A DNA stretch of 64,000 nt from Corynebacterium sp. (lineage in GTDB: Bacteria; Actinomycetota; Actinomycetes; Mycobacteriales; Mycobacteriaceae), in the NCBI RefSeq assembly GCF_030538285.1, contig NZ_JAUNUG010000007.1:21495-85494 (forward strand), in the 5' to 3' direction. The notes below the pieces were generated by a model. That model did not search any database and was not told the DNA's origin. It saw nothing but the letters and a program-made list of their open reading frames with translations. Shown here one piece after another: positions 35,888 through 45,263 of the stretch (its first letter is position 1; the number at the start of each line of letters is the position of its first letter). Both the position numbers and the translations under genes were made by a program.

Positions 35888-37225
35888 CTAGTAGTCCAGG
35901 GTGTTACGCAACTCCCAGGGCGTGATCTGCTCCTGGTAGTTGTGCCACTCGTTCCACTTGGATCGCAGGAAGTACTCGTAAACCTGCTCGCCGAGGATAT
36001 CGGCGACGAAATCCGATTTCTCCAGCACTCGCAACGCCTGGTCGAGGGAAGCCGGCAGGTCCTTGTACCCCATGGCCATACGCTCCCGCCGGGTCAGGGC
36101 AGAAATATCGTCCTCCGCTGGGTCCTCCAGTTCGTACTCCTCGCGGATGCCCTTTAGCCCCGCGGCCAGTAGAACCGAGAACGCCAGGTAGGGGTTGGTC
36201 GCCGAATCGAGGGAGCGGACTTCGACGCGACGCGACTCCGCCTTCGCCAGACGGTAGGTGGGCACACGCACCAGGGCGGAGCGATTGGACACACCCCAGG
36301 TGGCGGAAGTGGGGGCCTCATTGCCGAAGACGATGCGCTTATAGGAGTTGGGCCACTGGTTGGTGACCGCGGAGATCTCCGCCGCGTGATGCAAAATGCC
36401 GGCGATGAAATGCTTGGCCGTCTGCGAGAGAGAGATTTCATCGTCCGGGTCGTGGAAGGCGTTGGTATCGCCTTCGAACAGGGAGATATGCGAGTGCATC
36501 GCAGAACCGGCGTGCTCCGTGAAAGGCTTGGGCATGAAGGTGGCGCGGACCCCGTTTGCCATGGCGACCTGCTTGATCAGATAGCGAAACGTCATGATGT
36601 TGTCCGCCATCGTCAGCGCATCCGCGTGCCGTAGGTCGATCTCCTGCTGACCCGGCGCGGTTTCGTGGTGCGAGAACTCGGTGGCGATGCCCATCGATTC
36701 CAGGGCGGTCATTGCTTCTCGACGAAAGCGTGGCGCCAAGTTATGCGTCGCCTGATCGAAGTACCCGCCATTGTCGGTGGGGATAATTCCGTGCGGCCCA
36801 TCCCCTTCGGCGAAGAGGTAGAACTCCACCTCGGGGGAAACCATGCAGGTAAATCCCTCGTCGGCGGCAAGATCGACCTGGCGGCGCAGGATCTGCCGCG
36901 GATCTGACCAGGAAGGCTGCCCGTCGGGCATGGTGATGTCGCAGAACATGCGGGCTGTCTGCAGCTCCGGAATATCGGTATCGAAAGGCAGGACCTGGAA
37001 GGTGGAGGGATCCGGCAGAGCGATGGTGTCGGACTCGGAGATTCGGGAGAAACCCTCGATGGAGGAACCATCGAAACCGACCCCCTCCTCGAACGCCCCT
37101 TCCAGTTCAGAAGGGCTCATCATCACGGACTTGAGGTACCCGAGGATGTCGGTGAACCACAGTCGGATGAATCGGATGTCTCTTTCCTCGACGGCGCGGA
37201 GGACGAATTCCTGTTGACGGTTCAT
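35888..37225 (-). CDS. glnA2: Glutamine synthetase GlnA2 (GSI-alpha type)
   Basis: 445 aa, the shorter GSI-alpha form. It keeps GVGFDGSSIEGFSRI, MVSPEVEFYLF, HHETAPGQQEIDLRHADALTMADN, AGSAMHSHISLF (catalytic His), VFGNEAPTSATWGVSNRSALVRVP and RRVEVRSLD. The adenylylation loop is absent: after GIREEYELEDPAEDDIS there is no NLYDLPPEE-like Tyr motif, so it should not be regulated by GlnE even though glnE follows directly. In C. glutamicum GlnA2 contributes little to glutamine supply. It is the first gene of the glnA2-glnE unit. Confidence 0.95.
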   Translation of the reverse strand: MNRQQEFVLRAVEERDIRFIRLWFTDILGYLKSVMMSPSELEGAFEEGVGFDGSSIEGFSRISESDTIALPDPSTFQVLPFDTDIPELQTARMFCDITMPDGQPSWSDPRQILRRQVDLAADEGFTCMVSPEVEFYLFAEGDGPHGIIPTDNGGYFDQATHNLAPRFRREAMTALESMGIATEFSHHETAPGQQEIDLRHADALTMADNIMTFRYLIKQVAMANGVRATFMPKPFTEHAGSAMHSHISLFEGDTNAFHDPDDEISLSQTAKHFIAGILHHAAEISAVTNQWPNSYKRIVFGNEAPTSATWGVSNRSALVRVPTYRLAKAESRRVEVRSLDSATNPYLAFSVLLAAGLKGIREEYELEDPAEDDISALTRRERMAMGYKDLPASLDQALRVLEKSDFVADILGEQVYEYFLRSKWNEWHNYQEQITPWELRNTLDY

Positions 37226-37423
37226 GCCCTCAACTGTAATTGCGGCCCCGACATAGCCGTCGCGGAGACAGTAGAGACACCGTCGTCCGGGGGTGACTTC
37301 TGGGCACGTCGCCGCAGGCAGTATCTACTAGAACACGTGATCGGGGGTAGCCATGTCGGGGCGGTGTGATGGAGTGAGTCCGTCAGAAACACTCGAACAG
37401 TTATTCGCCACCAGGAGAGCGCC

Positions 37424-38464
37424 ATGACCGTCCCCGAAACCACCTCCCCAACTCTGAGCACCCACATCATCGACGCCATCATCTCCGCCGCCCGCCTCGG
37501 CTGGACCCCCGATGACCTCAAGCACATCGCCGGCCCCCACGTCCTCCCCTTCCTCCACGCCGCCCGCCTGATGGCCACGGCAGCAGCCGAAGGACAGGTC
37601 GCCGCCGCCTGGCAGCGCCAACTCCCCACCCCATCCCGACGCGGGCGGCGGCTACCGTCCCCGGAAAAGTCCGCGGACATCCTAATGCGGCTCAGCCGCC
37701 TGTCCCCCGCTACCTGCGCCGCCGCCCTCACCGACCTGTCCGCGCTTCGTGGGCACAACACCAGCACTCTCAGCGAGGAGCAGCGGCGCGCCCAGCAGCG
37801 GATCACGGGGCTGTTGAAGAAGGCGGAGTCCACCACCTTCGAGGCGGAGGCTCAGACGCTCATTGCCAAGGCCCAGCAGCTCCGGCAGCGCTACCGTATC
37901 GAGTCGGTCGAAGCGGAAACCGCACCCGGGGACTCCGTCGCGGTGCGTGTCCACCTTGCTGCCCCGTGGGTGCGCTATCAGTTCCTGCTCCTCGGCCAAG
38001 TGGCCCGTGCCAACTCAAGCCGCGCGCTGCTGTACCCGGACATAGGGATCGCCACCGTAGTGGGACATCCGGATGATGTCCTCCACGCGATTGAGCTGTT
38101 CCACAGCCTCAACCGGCAACGTGCCTACTTCATGCGCCACTCCCCCGGTGCACAGTTCGCCCGCGCGAAGAGAGAGACGAAGGCCTACCGCCGCTCCTTC
38201 CTCACCGCCTATGCCGGTCGGATAGGTGATCTCCTCACGGAGGCCACGGAGGACACCGTGGTCACCGAACAGGAGCGTACTTCTGCGCTGCCGGTGTTGG
38301 CGCGCCGCGCGGTGGCCGCTGAAGAGACTTTCACCACCCTGTTCCCGCATACCTCAACCATGTCCTTTCAGCACAAGTACCACGTGGGCGGCGCCGTCGA
38401 CGGAATGGCAGCAGCGGAGAGATCACATCTGGGGTCTGACTTGACGGCCGTGGGAAGCGCGTGA
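37424..38464 (+). CDS. DUF2786 domain protein
   Basis: 346 aa. The recognisable part is a central DUF2786 segment, RAQQRITGLLKKAESTTFEAEAQTLIAKAQQLRQRYRI (about 125-165), typical of this family. The N-terminal region is helical with an Arg-rich stretch (RQLPTPSRRGRRLPSP). The C-terminal half contains paired aromatic/Arg segments (YRRSFLTAYAGRIGDLL). No catalytic motif is known for the family. ATG 37424 has AGGAGAG upstream. It is divergent from glnA2. Confidence 0.8.
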   Translation: MTVPETTSPTLSTHIIDAIISAARLGWTPDDLKHIAGPHVLPFLHAARLMATAAAEGQVAAAWQRQLPTPSRRGRRLPSPEKSADILMRLSRLSPATCAAALTDLSALRGHNTSTLSEEQRRAQQRITGLLKKAESTTFEAEAQTLIAKAQQLRQRYRIESVEAETAPGDSVAVRVHLAAPWVRYQFLLLGQVARANSSRALLYPDIGIATVVGHPDDVLHAIELFHSLNRQRAYFMRHSPGAQFARAKRETKAYRRSFLTAYAGRIGDLLTEATEDTVVTEQERTSALPVLARRAVAAEETFTTLFPHTSTMSFQHKYHVGGAVDGMAAAERSHLGSDLTAVGSA

Positions 38465-38536
38465 CAAGTAGATTGGAAGCAACAGATCACACCTTGTCTC
38501 TCCGGCACGCGGCCAGAATTCTAGGAGTACACCACT

Positions 38537-40387
38537 ATGTCCACCAGTACCTTTCTTGAAGTCGAAGCGAAGTTCGCCGTCCCCGACACGGCCGTCGTCC
38601 CCGACCTGACGCGTCTGGACGGGGTCGAATCCATTGCCTCCACCAAGACCCACCGGATGTCGGCGATCTACTACGACACCGCGGATCTGCGTTTGACTCG
38701 CTCGAAGATCACCCTGCGCCGCCGCGAGGGCGGCGATGATGACGGCTGGCACATCAAGCTGCCCGGCATCACCGGTCGCCTGGAGATCCACGCCCCACTG
38801 GGTGAGATGGTTGACGGCCGATATGAGGTTCCCGAGGACATCCTCGCCCAGGTGCGCGCCCTGGTGCGAAGGGAGGACCTCAATCCGATCGCGCAGGTGG
38901 ACAACGAGCGCGTAGAGTCCACTCTCGCCGCCGCAGATGGGACTCCCGTCGCTGAGTTCTGTGATGATCACGTCTCCGCCTGGTCGCTGCTACCGGGTGG
39001 TTCCCATTCGGCGTGGCGTGAATGGGAGGTGGAACTCGTCGGGGACTCCCCCTTAGCTGCCGTGGGCAACCCGTTGCTGCTGTCCGCTACCCAGCAATTC
39101 CTCAACTCAGGTGCCCGCGTCTCATCTTCCCCCTCCAAGCTGGCGATGGCCCTGGGGGACACGGCGCACGCCGCCCCGCTTCCGCCCTTTCTCGTGCAGG
39201 CCGACGTGGACCCGGAGTCACCGGCCGCAGCCGTTATCGCCGCGCTGAAACTCAACCGCGACAAACTGCATGAGTACGACCCCAAGGTTCGACGTGACGA
39301 GTGGGATTCCGTCCACCAGATGCGCGTAGCCACCCGTGAACTGCGTAGCCACATGGAGACCTTCAACGGCATCCTCGGCGGCGAAGAATTGGAGTACATC
39401 GAATCCGAGCTTAAGCTCCTGGCCGGCATGCTCGGCCACGCGCGTGACGCGGAGGTCGTGGAGGAGCGTTTCCTCAACCTCCTCGACTCGGAGGACTCCG
39501 ATGTCCTTGACGAGACCACCCGCGAGCACCTGCGCCACGACATGGGTGAGGAATACCGGCGCACGCATCGCCGCGTCATCGCCACACTTAACTCCGACCG
39601 CTACCTCGATCTGCTGGACGCCATCGACGCTCTACTGGCTGACCCCCCGGTCGCCGGTGCCCACGCCTACGTCCCCGTGGAGCAGACCGTGGAGCCGGAG
39701 CCGGTCACCGAGGAGGAGGCCGCCGCGGACCTGGATATGGGGGCAGAAGGTGGTGCCGGCCAGCCGATCGTGGAGGTGTCCACCGACGGGGTCGACCCGG
39801 AGGAGGACACCACCGAGGAGGAGGCCGCAATGGTCGCCGAAGGTGGCCCCGAGATCATTGACCTCCCCGAGGCCACCCAAGCGCATCATGCCCAGAGCCC
39901 GGAAGAGGTGGAGCGCATCCTCTCCGAGCACCTCGAACAGGCCTACCGGAAGCTGATGAAGCGCCACAAGAAGGCCGTGGAGAACTGGGACAACCTCGAG
40001 CTCACCCTCCACGAGCGCGAGGAGTACTTCCACGACATGCGCAAATCCGCCAAGAAACTGCGCTACGCGGCGGAGGCGGTGGGGTCTGCCACCAAGCTCA
40101 AGACCAAGCGCCTATACAACGCATGCAAGGCAATGCAGTCAAGTCTGGGAGACTTCCAGGATGCGGTGACCTCCCGCGACAAGCTCGTCCACATGTCCGC
40201 TGCCGCCCGTCGCCGCGGGGAAGACACGTTCGGGTACGGATTGCTCTACCAGCGGGAACGAGCTCTTGGAATGCAGTCCCTCGACGCCTACGCCGAAGAG
40301 GTCAAGGCGATTAAGGCCGCCTACCAGCGGCTGCTGAAGTCCGTGGAAGAGGACCGGAAGAAGGCCAAGAAGAAAAAGAAGAAGTAG
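38537..40387 (+). CDS. CYTH and CHAD domain protein
   Basis: 616 aa. The N-terminal CYTH domain (about 1-200) begins with the ExExK-like FLEVEAKFAVPD and contains ITLRRREGGDDDGWHIKLPG, the triphosphate-tunnel signature. The CHAD domain (about 240-600) has the histidine helix WDSVHQMRVATRELRSHMETF and a second YFHDMRKSAKKLRYAAEAV. An acidic, Glu/Ala-rich insert of about 90 residues (roughly 375-465) splits the CHAD domain. The C-terminus is a Lys run. Such proteins hydrolyse or bind polyphosphate-like chains. AGGAG precedes the ATG by about nine bases. Confidence 0.92.
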   Translation: MSTSTFLEVEAKFAVPDTAVVPDLTRLDGVESIASTKTHRMSAIYYDTADLRLTRSKITLRRREGGDDDGWHIKLPGITGRLEIHAPLGEMVDGRYEVPEDILAQVRALVRREDLNPIAQVDNERVESTLAAADGTPVAEFCDDHVSAWSLLPGGSHSAWREWEVELVGDSPLAAVGNPLLLSATQQFLNSGARVSSSPSKLAMALGDTAHAAPLPPFLVQADVDPESPAAAVIAALKLNRDKLHEYDPKVRRDEWDSVHQMRVATRELRSHMETFNGILGGEELEYIESELKLLAGMLGHARDAEVVEERFLNLLDSEDSDVLDETTREHLRHDMGEEYRRTHRRVIATLNSDRYLDLLDAIDALLADPPVAGAHAYVPVEQTVEPEPVTEEEAAADLDMGAEGGAGQPIVEVSTDGVDPEEDTTEEEAAMVAEGGPEIIDLPEATQAHHAQSPEEVERILSEHLEQAYRKLMKRHKKAVENWDNLELTLHEREEYFHDMRKSAKKLRYAAEAVGSATKLKTKRLYNACKAMQSSLGDFQDAVTSRDKLVHMSAAARRRGEDTFGYGLLYQRERALGMQSLDAYAEEVKAIKAAYQRLLKSVEEDRKKAKKKKKK

Positions 40388-40394
40388 TACGCAC

Positions 40395-40429
40395 GTGGCC
40401 CCGCCCCTCACGATGAGAGGCGGGGCCAC
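40395..40429. terminator. Bidirectional terminator hairpin
   Basis: GTGGCCCCGCC at 40395-40405 pairs perfectly with GGCGGGGCCAC at 40419-40429, with a further CTC/GAG extension in the loop region. It lies between the convergent CHAD gene and the small SPOR-like gene, and is followed on the plus side by TTAACTTGTTGTTATTT. It probably terminates both. Confidence 0.8.
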
Positions 40430-40440
40430 TTAACTTGTTG

Positions 40441-40656
40441 TTATTTCTTCTCCCAGGACGCGGGCTCGCCCCACTCATCTTCTGCCTTGTCCTCCGCGTC
40501 GGCGGCGGCGTTGCGGGCGGCGGCACGCTCGAGAGCGCCAGCGGCTTCCTCACGCGTGTCATAGGGACCCATCCGGTCATCCCAGGAGCCTTCCTTGCCC
40601 TGGGTCACTTCACCTGTCGACGGATCGAAGTACCACTTCAGGTCGTCGGCTTCCAT
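40441..40656 (-). CDS. Small SPOR-like corynebacterial protein
   Basis: 71 aa from ATG 40656, preceded by AAGGAGG. The N-terminal part, LKWYFDPSTGEVTQGKEGSWDDRMGPYDTREEA, resembles the short actinobacterial 'SPOR-domain containing' proteins in which WYF...GP(Y/F)xTxxEA is conserved. The rest is a charged Ala/Glu-rich helix ending in WEKK. No signal peptide or membrane segment is seen, so it is probably cytoplasmic. Function unknown. Confidence 0.75.
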   Translation of the reverse strand: MEADDLKWYFDPSTGEVTQGKEGSWDDRMGPYDTREEAAGALERAAARNAAADAEDKAEDEWGEPASWEKK

Positions 40657-40770
40657 GCTGTCCTCCTTCATTATCGAGCATTGCTAGTTGCCGCCCAGGC
40701 TACCCGCGTCCGGGCCCACCGGTCGACGACTAAGGTGGGGTGGGTCACGGATTAAAGGAGACTGGAAATC

Positions 40771-42042
40771 ATGCCGATGTGGCCTACTGCTGATGCCACC
40801 GCCGCCGAGCGGGCGGCGAAGACCCACCAGGACAAGACCGGAAATGCCCCCGCCCACGTGGCGAATGCCCCGGCGACCTGGCTGCTCATCGGTGAGCATG
40901 TCGACTATTCCGGCGGTGTCGTCCTCGCGGCCCTGGCCGAGCACCAGGCGGCGGTGGCCGTCTCCCCGCGCACAGATGACCTGGTGAAGGTCACCAAGCT
41001 GGTCACCGGACCGGCCGGGGTCACCGAGACCTCCGACGAGGTGAGCATGGGTGTGATCGGTGATCTAGCCGCCGCGCAGCAGCCGGGAATCGATGATCAT
41101 GGCCGCCCCGAAACTCCTCCCACCCCGCCGGGGGGCCTGGCGGTGGAGCTGGCGGGCATTCTGTGGACGCTGATTAATCGTCAGCTGCTTTCCCGCGACA
41201 CCGGTGGTGTGGACGTCACGATCATCAATGACATTCCCGACGGCGCTGGCCTGGGCGATGAAGCCGCCCGTGACGTCGCTTTTGTGCTCGCCGTGCTGGG
41301 TGATTGCGAAGAGCTGGATGATGCCCCCGGCCGCGCCCGGATCGCCGAGGTCTGTACCCAGGCAGCTGAGATGTTCTCCCCGGTGGCTCCGCTGCGCGCC
41401 CGCTACACGGCAGCGCTACGTGGGGCCGGGGACACGGTGTCGGTCATCGACTACGCCGATGGTTCCGTCACCCAGGCCCCGCATCCCCAGTCGGCGGACC
41501 TGGAGTTCTATGCCATCACAGTGGATAAGCCCCGGACCGATCGGGCGGAGGGTATTTCGCGTCGGCGTCGTTTCGTTGAGGAGGCGTGTCGTGCTTTCGG
41601 CACCGAATCATTGCGTTTGCTTCCCGACGCCCCGCAGCGAGTCATCGAATGGCTGCAGGCTGTCCACAAGGTCCACGGCACGGACAACACCCCGGAGATC
41701 GGTGAGGCTGCTTCGTGGTTGGCCTTCGAGGAGCGGGAGACCGTACGCGCCCAGCGCCTGGCCCGCGCTCTGCGGGCACGCCGGACGGACGACATCTGGC
41801 CCCTGCTCGCCCAATCCCAGTCGGGCCTGACCGGGCCTTATGGTCTGCTCGGTTCCGAGGCGATGGTGCAGCTGTGCCTGGTCCGCGGTGCGCTGGGGGC
41901 GCGGGCGGCCTCCGCCGGCAACGTCGAGGCCGTCATCGCCGGGGTCGACGCCCGCCGCGCCGGGAACTTCACCCGCGATATGTCGGATGACGGGTTGGTC
42001 GTGGTGAAACTGGGTCGCGGGCAGGCCGCCAGCCGGGTCTAG
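40771..42042 (+). CDS. Galactokinase-like GHMP-family protein, motifs degraded
   Basis: 423 aa. The N-terminal galactokinase signature survives as ATWLLIGEHVDYSGGVVLAAL, and the overall length and fold order match GalK. The phosphate-binding motif PxxxGLSSSAA is replaced by PDGAGLGDEAARD, and the C-terminal GGGFGG motif is not present (the equivalent region reads TGPYGLLGSEAMV). It is therefore probably not a normal sugar kinase. It could be a regulatory or binding paralogue. The reading frame is intact and codon use is normal. ATG 40771 is preceded by AAGGAG. Confidence 0.75.
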   Translation: MPMWPTADATAAERAAKTHQDKTGNAPAHVANAPATWLLIGEHVDYSGGVVLAALAEHQAAVAVSPRTDDLVKVTKLVTGPAGVTETSDEVSMGVIGDLAAAQQPGIDDHGRPETPPTPPGGLAVELAGILWTLINRQLLSRDTGGVDVTIINDIPDGAGLGDEAARDVAFVLAVLGDCEELDDAPGRARIAEVCTQAAEMFSPVAPLRARYTAALRGAGDTVSVIDYADGSVTQAPHPQSADLEFYAITVDKPRTDRAEGISRRRRFVEEACRAFGTESLRLLPDAPQRVIEWLQAVHKVHGTDNTPEIGEAASWLAFEERETVRAQRLARALRARRTDDIWPLLAQSQSGLTGPYGLLGSEAMVQLCLVRGALGARAASAGNVEAVIAGVDARRAGNFTRDMSDDGLVVVKLGRGQAASRV

Positions 42043-43436
42043 TCCGCCGGCCAGGCGAACGCGACGTCGCGCGTGTCCACATCGGCGCGCACCAGGGACA
42101 CCCGGGTGCGGGTGCCCTGGGGCGGGGCGCCGATGGTGTCGGCCAGGACAGGCGGATCGGAGACGAAGATGCGGGCGCGCTCACGCTCCGCATCAGAGGT
42201 CAGCACCACCGCATCGAAGTTGTGGCCCACCCAGGGGGCGAGGACGGTGGCTTCGGTGAGGTCCAGCGCGGCACGGTCGACGTTGTTCGCCAACGCGGAG
42301 GTGCGCCGCATGACATCGACAACCTCATCGGCACGTTCGCTCACCCACGCGGGGACGTCGTGCCCGGCGCAGTGTGCCAGGCAGTATTCGGTGGCGAAGC
42401 GGTCGACAAGGCGGCGCAGCGGCGCGGTGACATGCGAGTAGTAGCCGCCGATGCCGGAATGGACCTCCGCCTCCCCGGCGGCGAGGTTGACGTAGCCGGA
42501 ACCGCGGAGCAATTTCTGGGCCTCCCGCATGATGGCCATGCCGCGCGCCTGAGTCGCGTCGATGGACTGGAGGAAGTCGCCGATGGCGCGGTCGTCGGCA
42601 AGCTCATATCCCAGGGCGCGGGCCTCGGCGCGGAAGATGTCTTCGGCCTCACTCGTGGCGGGTCTTAAGGTGCGCAGGATGCCAGCGCCGTGGCTCACCA
42701 TGAGCTGCCCGGCGCACATGCCGGTGAGCAGGGAGATCTCGGAGTTCCAGTCCATCACCTCGTGGCGCGGGTCGACGATGAGGTCAAAGGTGCCGTCCTC
42801 CAGTGCGCGGACCCGCTGGGAGGGCAGACGCAGGTTGATGGCCTTGCGGCGCAGGCCCGAAACCTCCCGCAGCTGGCCGACCTCAGGGAGCAGCTCAACT
42901 GCCGGGTGCATGTTCCCGGCGAGGTAGTCCTCGTGCACCCCGTCGTAATCAAGTCGCGCGACCGAGTGCACGAGCGCGCGCTCGAGGTGGAAACTCTCCA
43001 CCTCACCGGCAGAATCCAGATCGAAGGTCCACAGGACGGCGGGGCGGTCGACGTCGGGAAGCAATGACGCCGAGCCCTCCGACAACTCCTCCGGATGAAG
43101 ACGCGCCGGCGCATCCGGCAGGTAGATCGTCTGCCCGCGGCGCAGAGACTCAGCCTCCAGCGCACTACCCGGTTCGATGAACGCGGCGACATCCGCGATG
43201 GCGTAGTGGACGCGGTAGCCGTCACCGCGCCGCTCAATGTGCACCGCCTGGTCCAGATCCATCGAGCCTACCGGGTCGATGGTGACCAGCGGCAGATCAC
43301 GCGCATCGCGCCGCTGCCCGGCGAAACGGTCAGTGGCGGCGGCTGCCTCCGCGTGCAGTTCCGGCGAAAACTCGGTGGGCACGGAAAATTCCTCGGCGAT
43401 ACCGCGGAAGTTGAGGGGCGCAGCGTAGAGCTTCAT
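42039..43436 (-). CDS. RNB (RNase II-like) domain ribonuclease
   Basis: 465 aa, a compact RNB-only exoribonuclease of the actinobacterial type without cold-shock or S1 domains. The active-site motif is TIDPVGSMDLDQAVHI, where three of the four RNase II aspartates are present and the fourth position is Gln, as is usual in this subfamily. Other landmarks are YAIADVAAFIEPGS and YYSHVTAPLRRLVDRF. It should degrade single-stranded RNA 3' to 5'. It is convergent with the galactokinase-like gene with a four-base overlap. Confidence 0.88.
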   Translation of the reverse strand: MKLYAAPLNFRGIAEEFSVPTEFSPELHAEAAAATDRFAGQRRDARDLPLVTIDPVGSMDLDQAVHIERRGDGYRVHYAIADVAAFIEPGSALEAESLRRGQTIYLPDAPARLHPEELSEGSASLLPDVDRPAVLWTFDLDSAGEVESFHLERALVHSVARLDYDGVHEDYLAGNMHPAVELLPEVGQLREVSGLRRKAINLRLPSQRVRALEDGTFDLIVDPRHEVMDWNSEISLLTGMCAGQLMVSHGAGILRTLRPATSEAEDIFRAEARALGYELADDRAIGDFLQSIDATQARGMAIMREAQKLLRGSGYVNLAAGEAEVHSGIGGYYSHVTAPLRRLVDRFATEYCLAHCAGHDVPAWVSERADEVVDVMRRTSALANNVDRAALDLTEATVLAPWVGHNFDAVVLTSDAERERARIFVSDPPVLADTIGAPPQGTRTRVSLVRADVDTRDVAFAWPAD

Positions 43437-43473
43437 GACGCCCCATTCTTACACAGAGGTAACCTCGACACCC

Positions 43474-43680
43474 ATGGACATCACGCTCTCAGAGACCCAC
43501 CGGGCCCAGCTGGAGATGCCCGCCCTCGAATCCGGCCGCTCGCAGGACCAGGTGGTGGCCGAACTCATTCGCCGGGATTGGGAGCGGTACTGCGCGCGCC
43601 AGGGAGTGTGCACGGCCATTGAGAATCTGCAGGCGGCGCGGTCGGTCGTCGAAAAGCACTTGCGTGAGATAACAAGGGGC

Positions 43681-43686
<6 letters not shown>
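43474..43686 (+). CDS. Small ribbon-helix-helix-like protein
   Basis: 70 aa from ATG 43474. The start MDITLSETHRAQLEMPALE followed by SRSQDQVVAELIRRDWERY has the strand-helix-helix pattern of a ribbon-helix-helix (CopG/Arc) DNA-binding domain, with a helical tail. No toxin gene is adjacent, so a toxin-antitoxin role is not supported. It is divergent from the RNB gene, and its stop lies over the 3' end of RNase P RNA on the opposite strand. Confidence 0.55.
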
Positions 43687-44082
<396 letters not shown>

Positions 44083-44111
44083 GCGAACCTTCACCTTACT
44101 CCGGCGCGGCC

Positions 44112-45263
44112 CTATGAGGAAGAGCGCAGGTGGGAGGTGTCGTTGAACAGTCGCAGGCTGGAACCGACGCGGGCGGATTCATCGAAGAATTCCACCACTG
44201 ACAGCGAGGCCAGATCGAGGAACATCCGCGAGACCACCTGCGGACCGGCGTCGAGGGACTGCCTCATAAACGACTTGATCGGCCAGACGTGGCTGACCAC
44301 CAGGATAGTCTGGCCCGGGTAGCGCTGCTGCAGGTCGCGGCGTACGCGGCGCACCCGGTTGTGCAGCTTCTGCAGGCCCTCGCCTTGCGGTGGGGTGATC
44401 GTGGGATCGGCGAGCCATTCGTCATGCAGCTGCGGATCCAGAGCGTGGGCCTCGTCGAAGGTCTTGCCCTCCCAGGCGCCGAAATCCTGCTCGATGAGAT
44501 CGTCGATAACCTCGACATCCAGGCGCAAGGCCTCGGCGACCGTCTGCGCGGTTTGGCGGCAGCGGGTGAGCGGGGAGGAGACGATGGCGTCAATGCCACC
44601 CCGGGCCGCGAGAGTCTGTGCGGCCGCCTGCGCCTGCTGCAGGCCCAGCTCAGTGAGCTGCGGGTTGGAACGGCCGGAGTACTGCTTGGCCGCGGACATT
44701 GCGGTCTGGCCGTGACGCAGCAGCACAAAGCGCGTGGGCTGGGAGGTGGCACCCGTCCAGTGGGCGGGAGTGCCGGTCTGGGCGCCCTCGGCGGCGACGA
44801 TCGCGGAGTCATCCCCGCCGACGATCCCGGGCTCCGCACCCGCGGCCGCGGCATCCATCGCCTGGTTGGACAGGGCGTCGGCCACCGAGTTCTGCGCGCG
44901 CGGTACCCAGGTGAAGGTGACCGAGTCGAAGGAGCCCATGACCCGGCGCGCCTGCAGGGCGAGCTTCTGCATGTCGGGGTGCTTGATTTTCCAGCGTCCA
45001 CTCATCTGCTCGACGACAAGCTTGGAGTCCATGAACACCTCGACGGTGCGGGCCCCCAGCTCGGCGGCGGCTTCCAGTCCGCGCAGCATGCCGTGGTATT
45101 CGGCGACATTATTGGTGGCCTTCTTGCCCACCACATAGACAATGTCGCGCAGGACGGTGTGCCCGTCGGCGGCGTAGACGACGGTGCCGGAACCGGCGAC
45201 CCCCGGGTTTCCCCGGGAACCGCCGTCGGCGTAGACGATCACATGCTCATGGGATGCCGGCAC
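44112..45263 (-). CDS. Bifunctional RNase HI / acid phosphatase
   Basis: 383 aa from GTG 45263, which overlaps the upstream stop as TAGTG. Residues about 1-135 form an RNase HI domain: YADGGSRGNPG, NNVAEYHGMLRGLEAA, VFMDSKLVVEQMSG and a final Asp in SNQAMDAA. After an Ala-rich linker, residues about 180-380 form a histidine phosphatase: VLLRHGQTAMSA, SSPLTRCRQTA, and SHVWPIKSF. This fusion is typical of actinobacteria, where the mycobacterial homologue cleaves RNA-DNA hybrids and has phosphatase activity linked to cobalamin synthesis. rnpB follows 29 bases downstream. Confidence 0.92.
   Translation of the reverse strand: MPASHEHVIVYADGGSRGNPGVAGSGTVVYAADGHTVLRDIVYVVGKKATNNVAEYHGMLRGLEAAAELGARTVEVFMDSKLVVEQMSGRWKIKHPDMQKLALQARRVMGSFDSVTFTWVPRAQNSVADALSNQAMDAAAAGAEPGIVGGDDSAIVAAEGAQTGTPAHWTGATSQPTRFVLLRHGQTAMSAAKQYSGRSNPQLTELGLQQAQAAAQTLAARGGIDAIVSSPLTRCRQTAQTVAEALRLDVEVIDDLIEQDFGAWEGKTFDEAHALDPQLHDEWLADPTITPPQGEGLQKLHNRVRRVRRDLQQRYPGQTILVVSHVWPIKSFMRQSLDAGPQVVSRMFLDLASLSVVEFFDESARVGSSLRLFNDTSHLRSSS

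Noticed and set aside
34214-36157. 647-codon open frame antisense to glnE and the end of glnA2
   Set aside because: Shadow of the high-GC glnE coding sequence. No motif, and it crosses two real genes.
37385-37405. SOS-box-like sequence (TCGAACAGTTATTCG) before the DUF2786 gene
   Set aside because: Only one good half-site; two mismatches in the other half against TCGAAC-N4-GTTCGA. Not strong enough to call LexA control.
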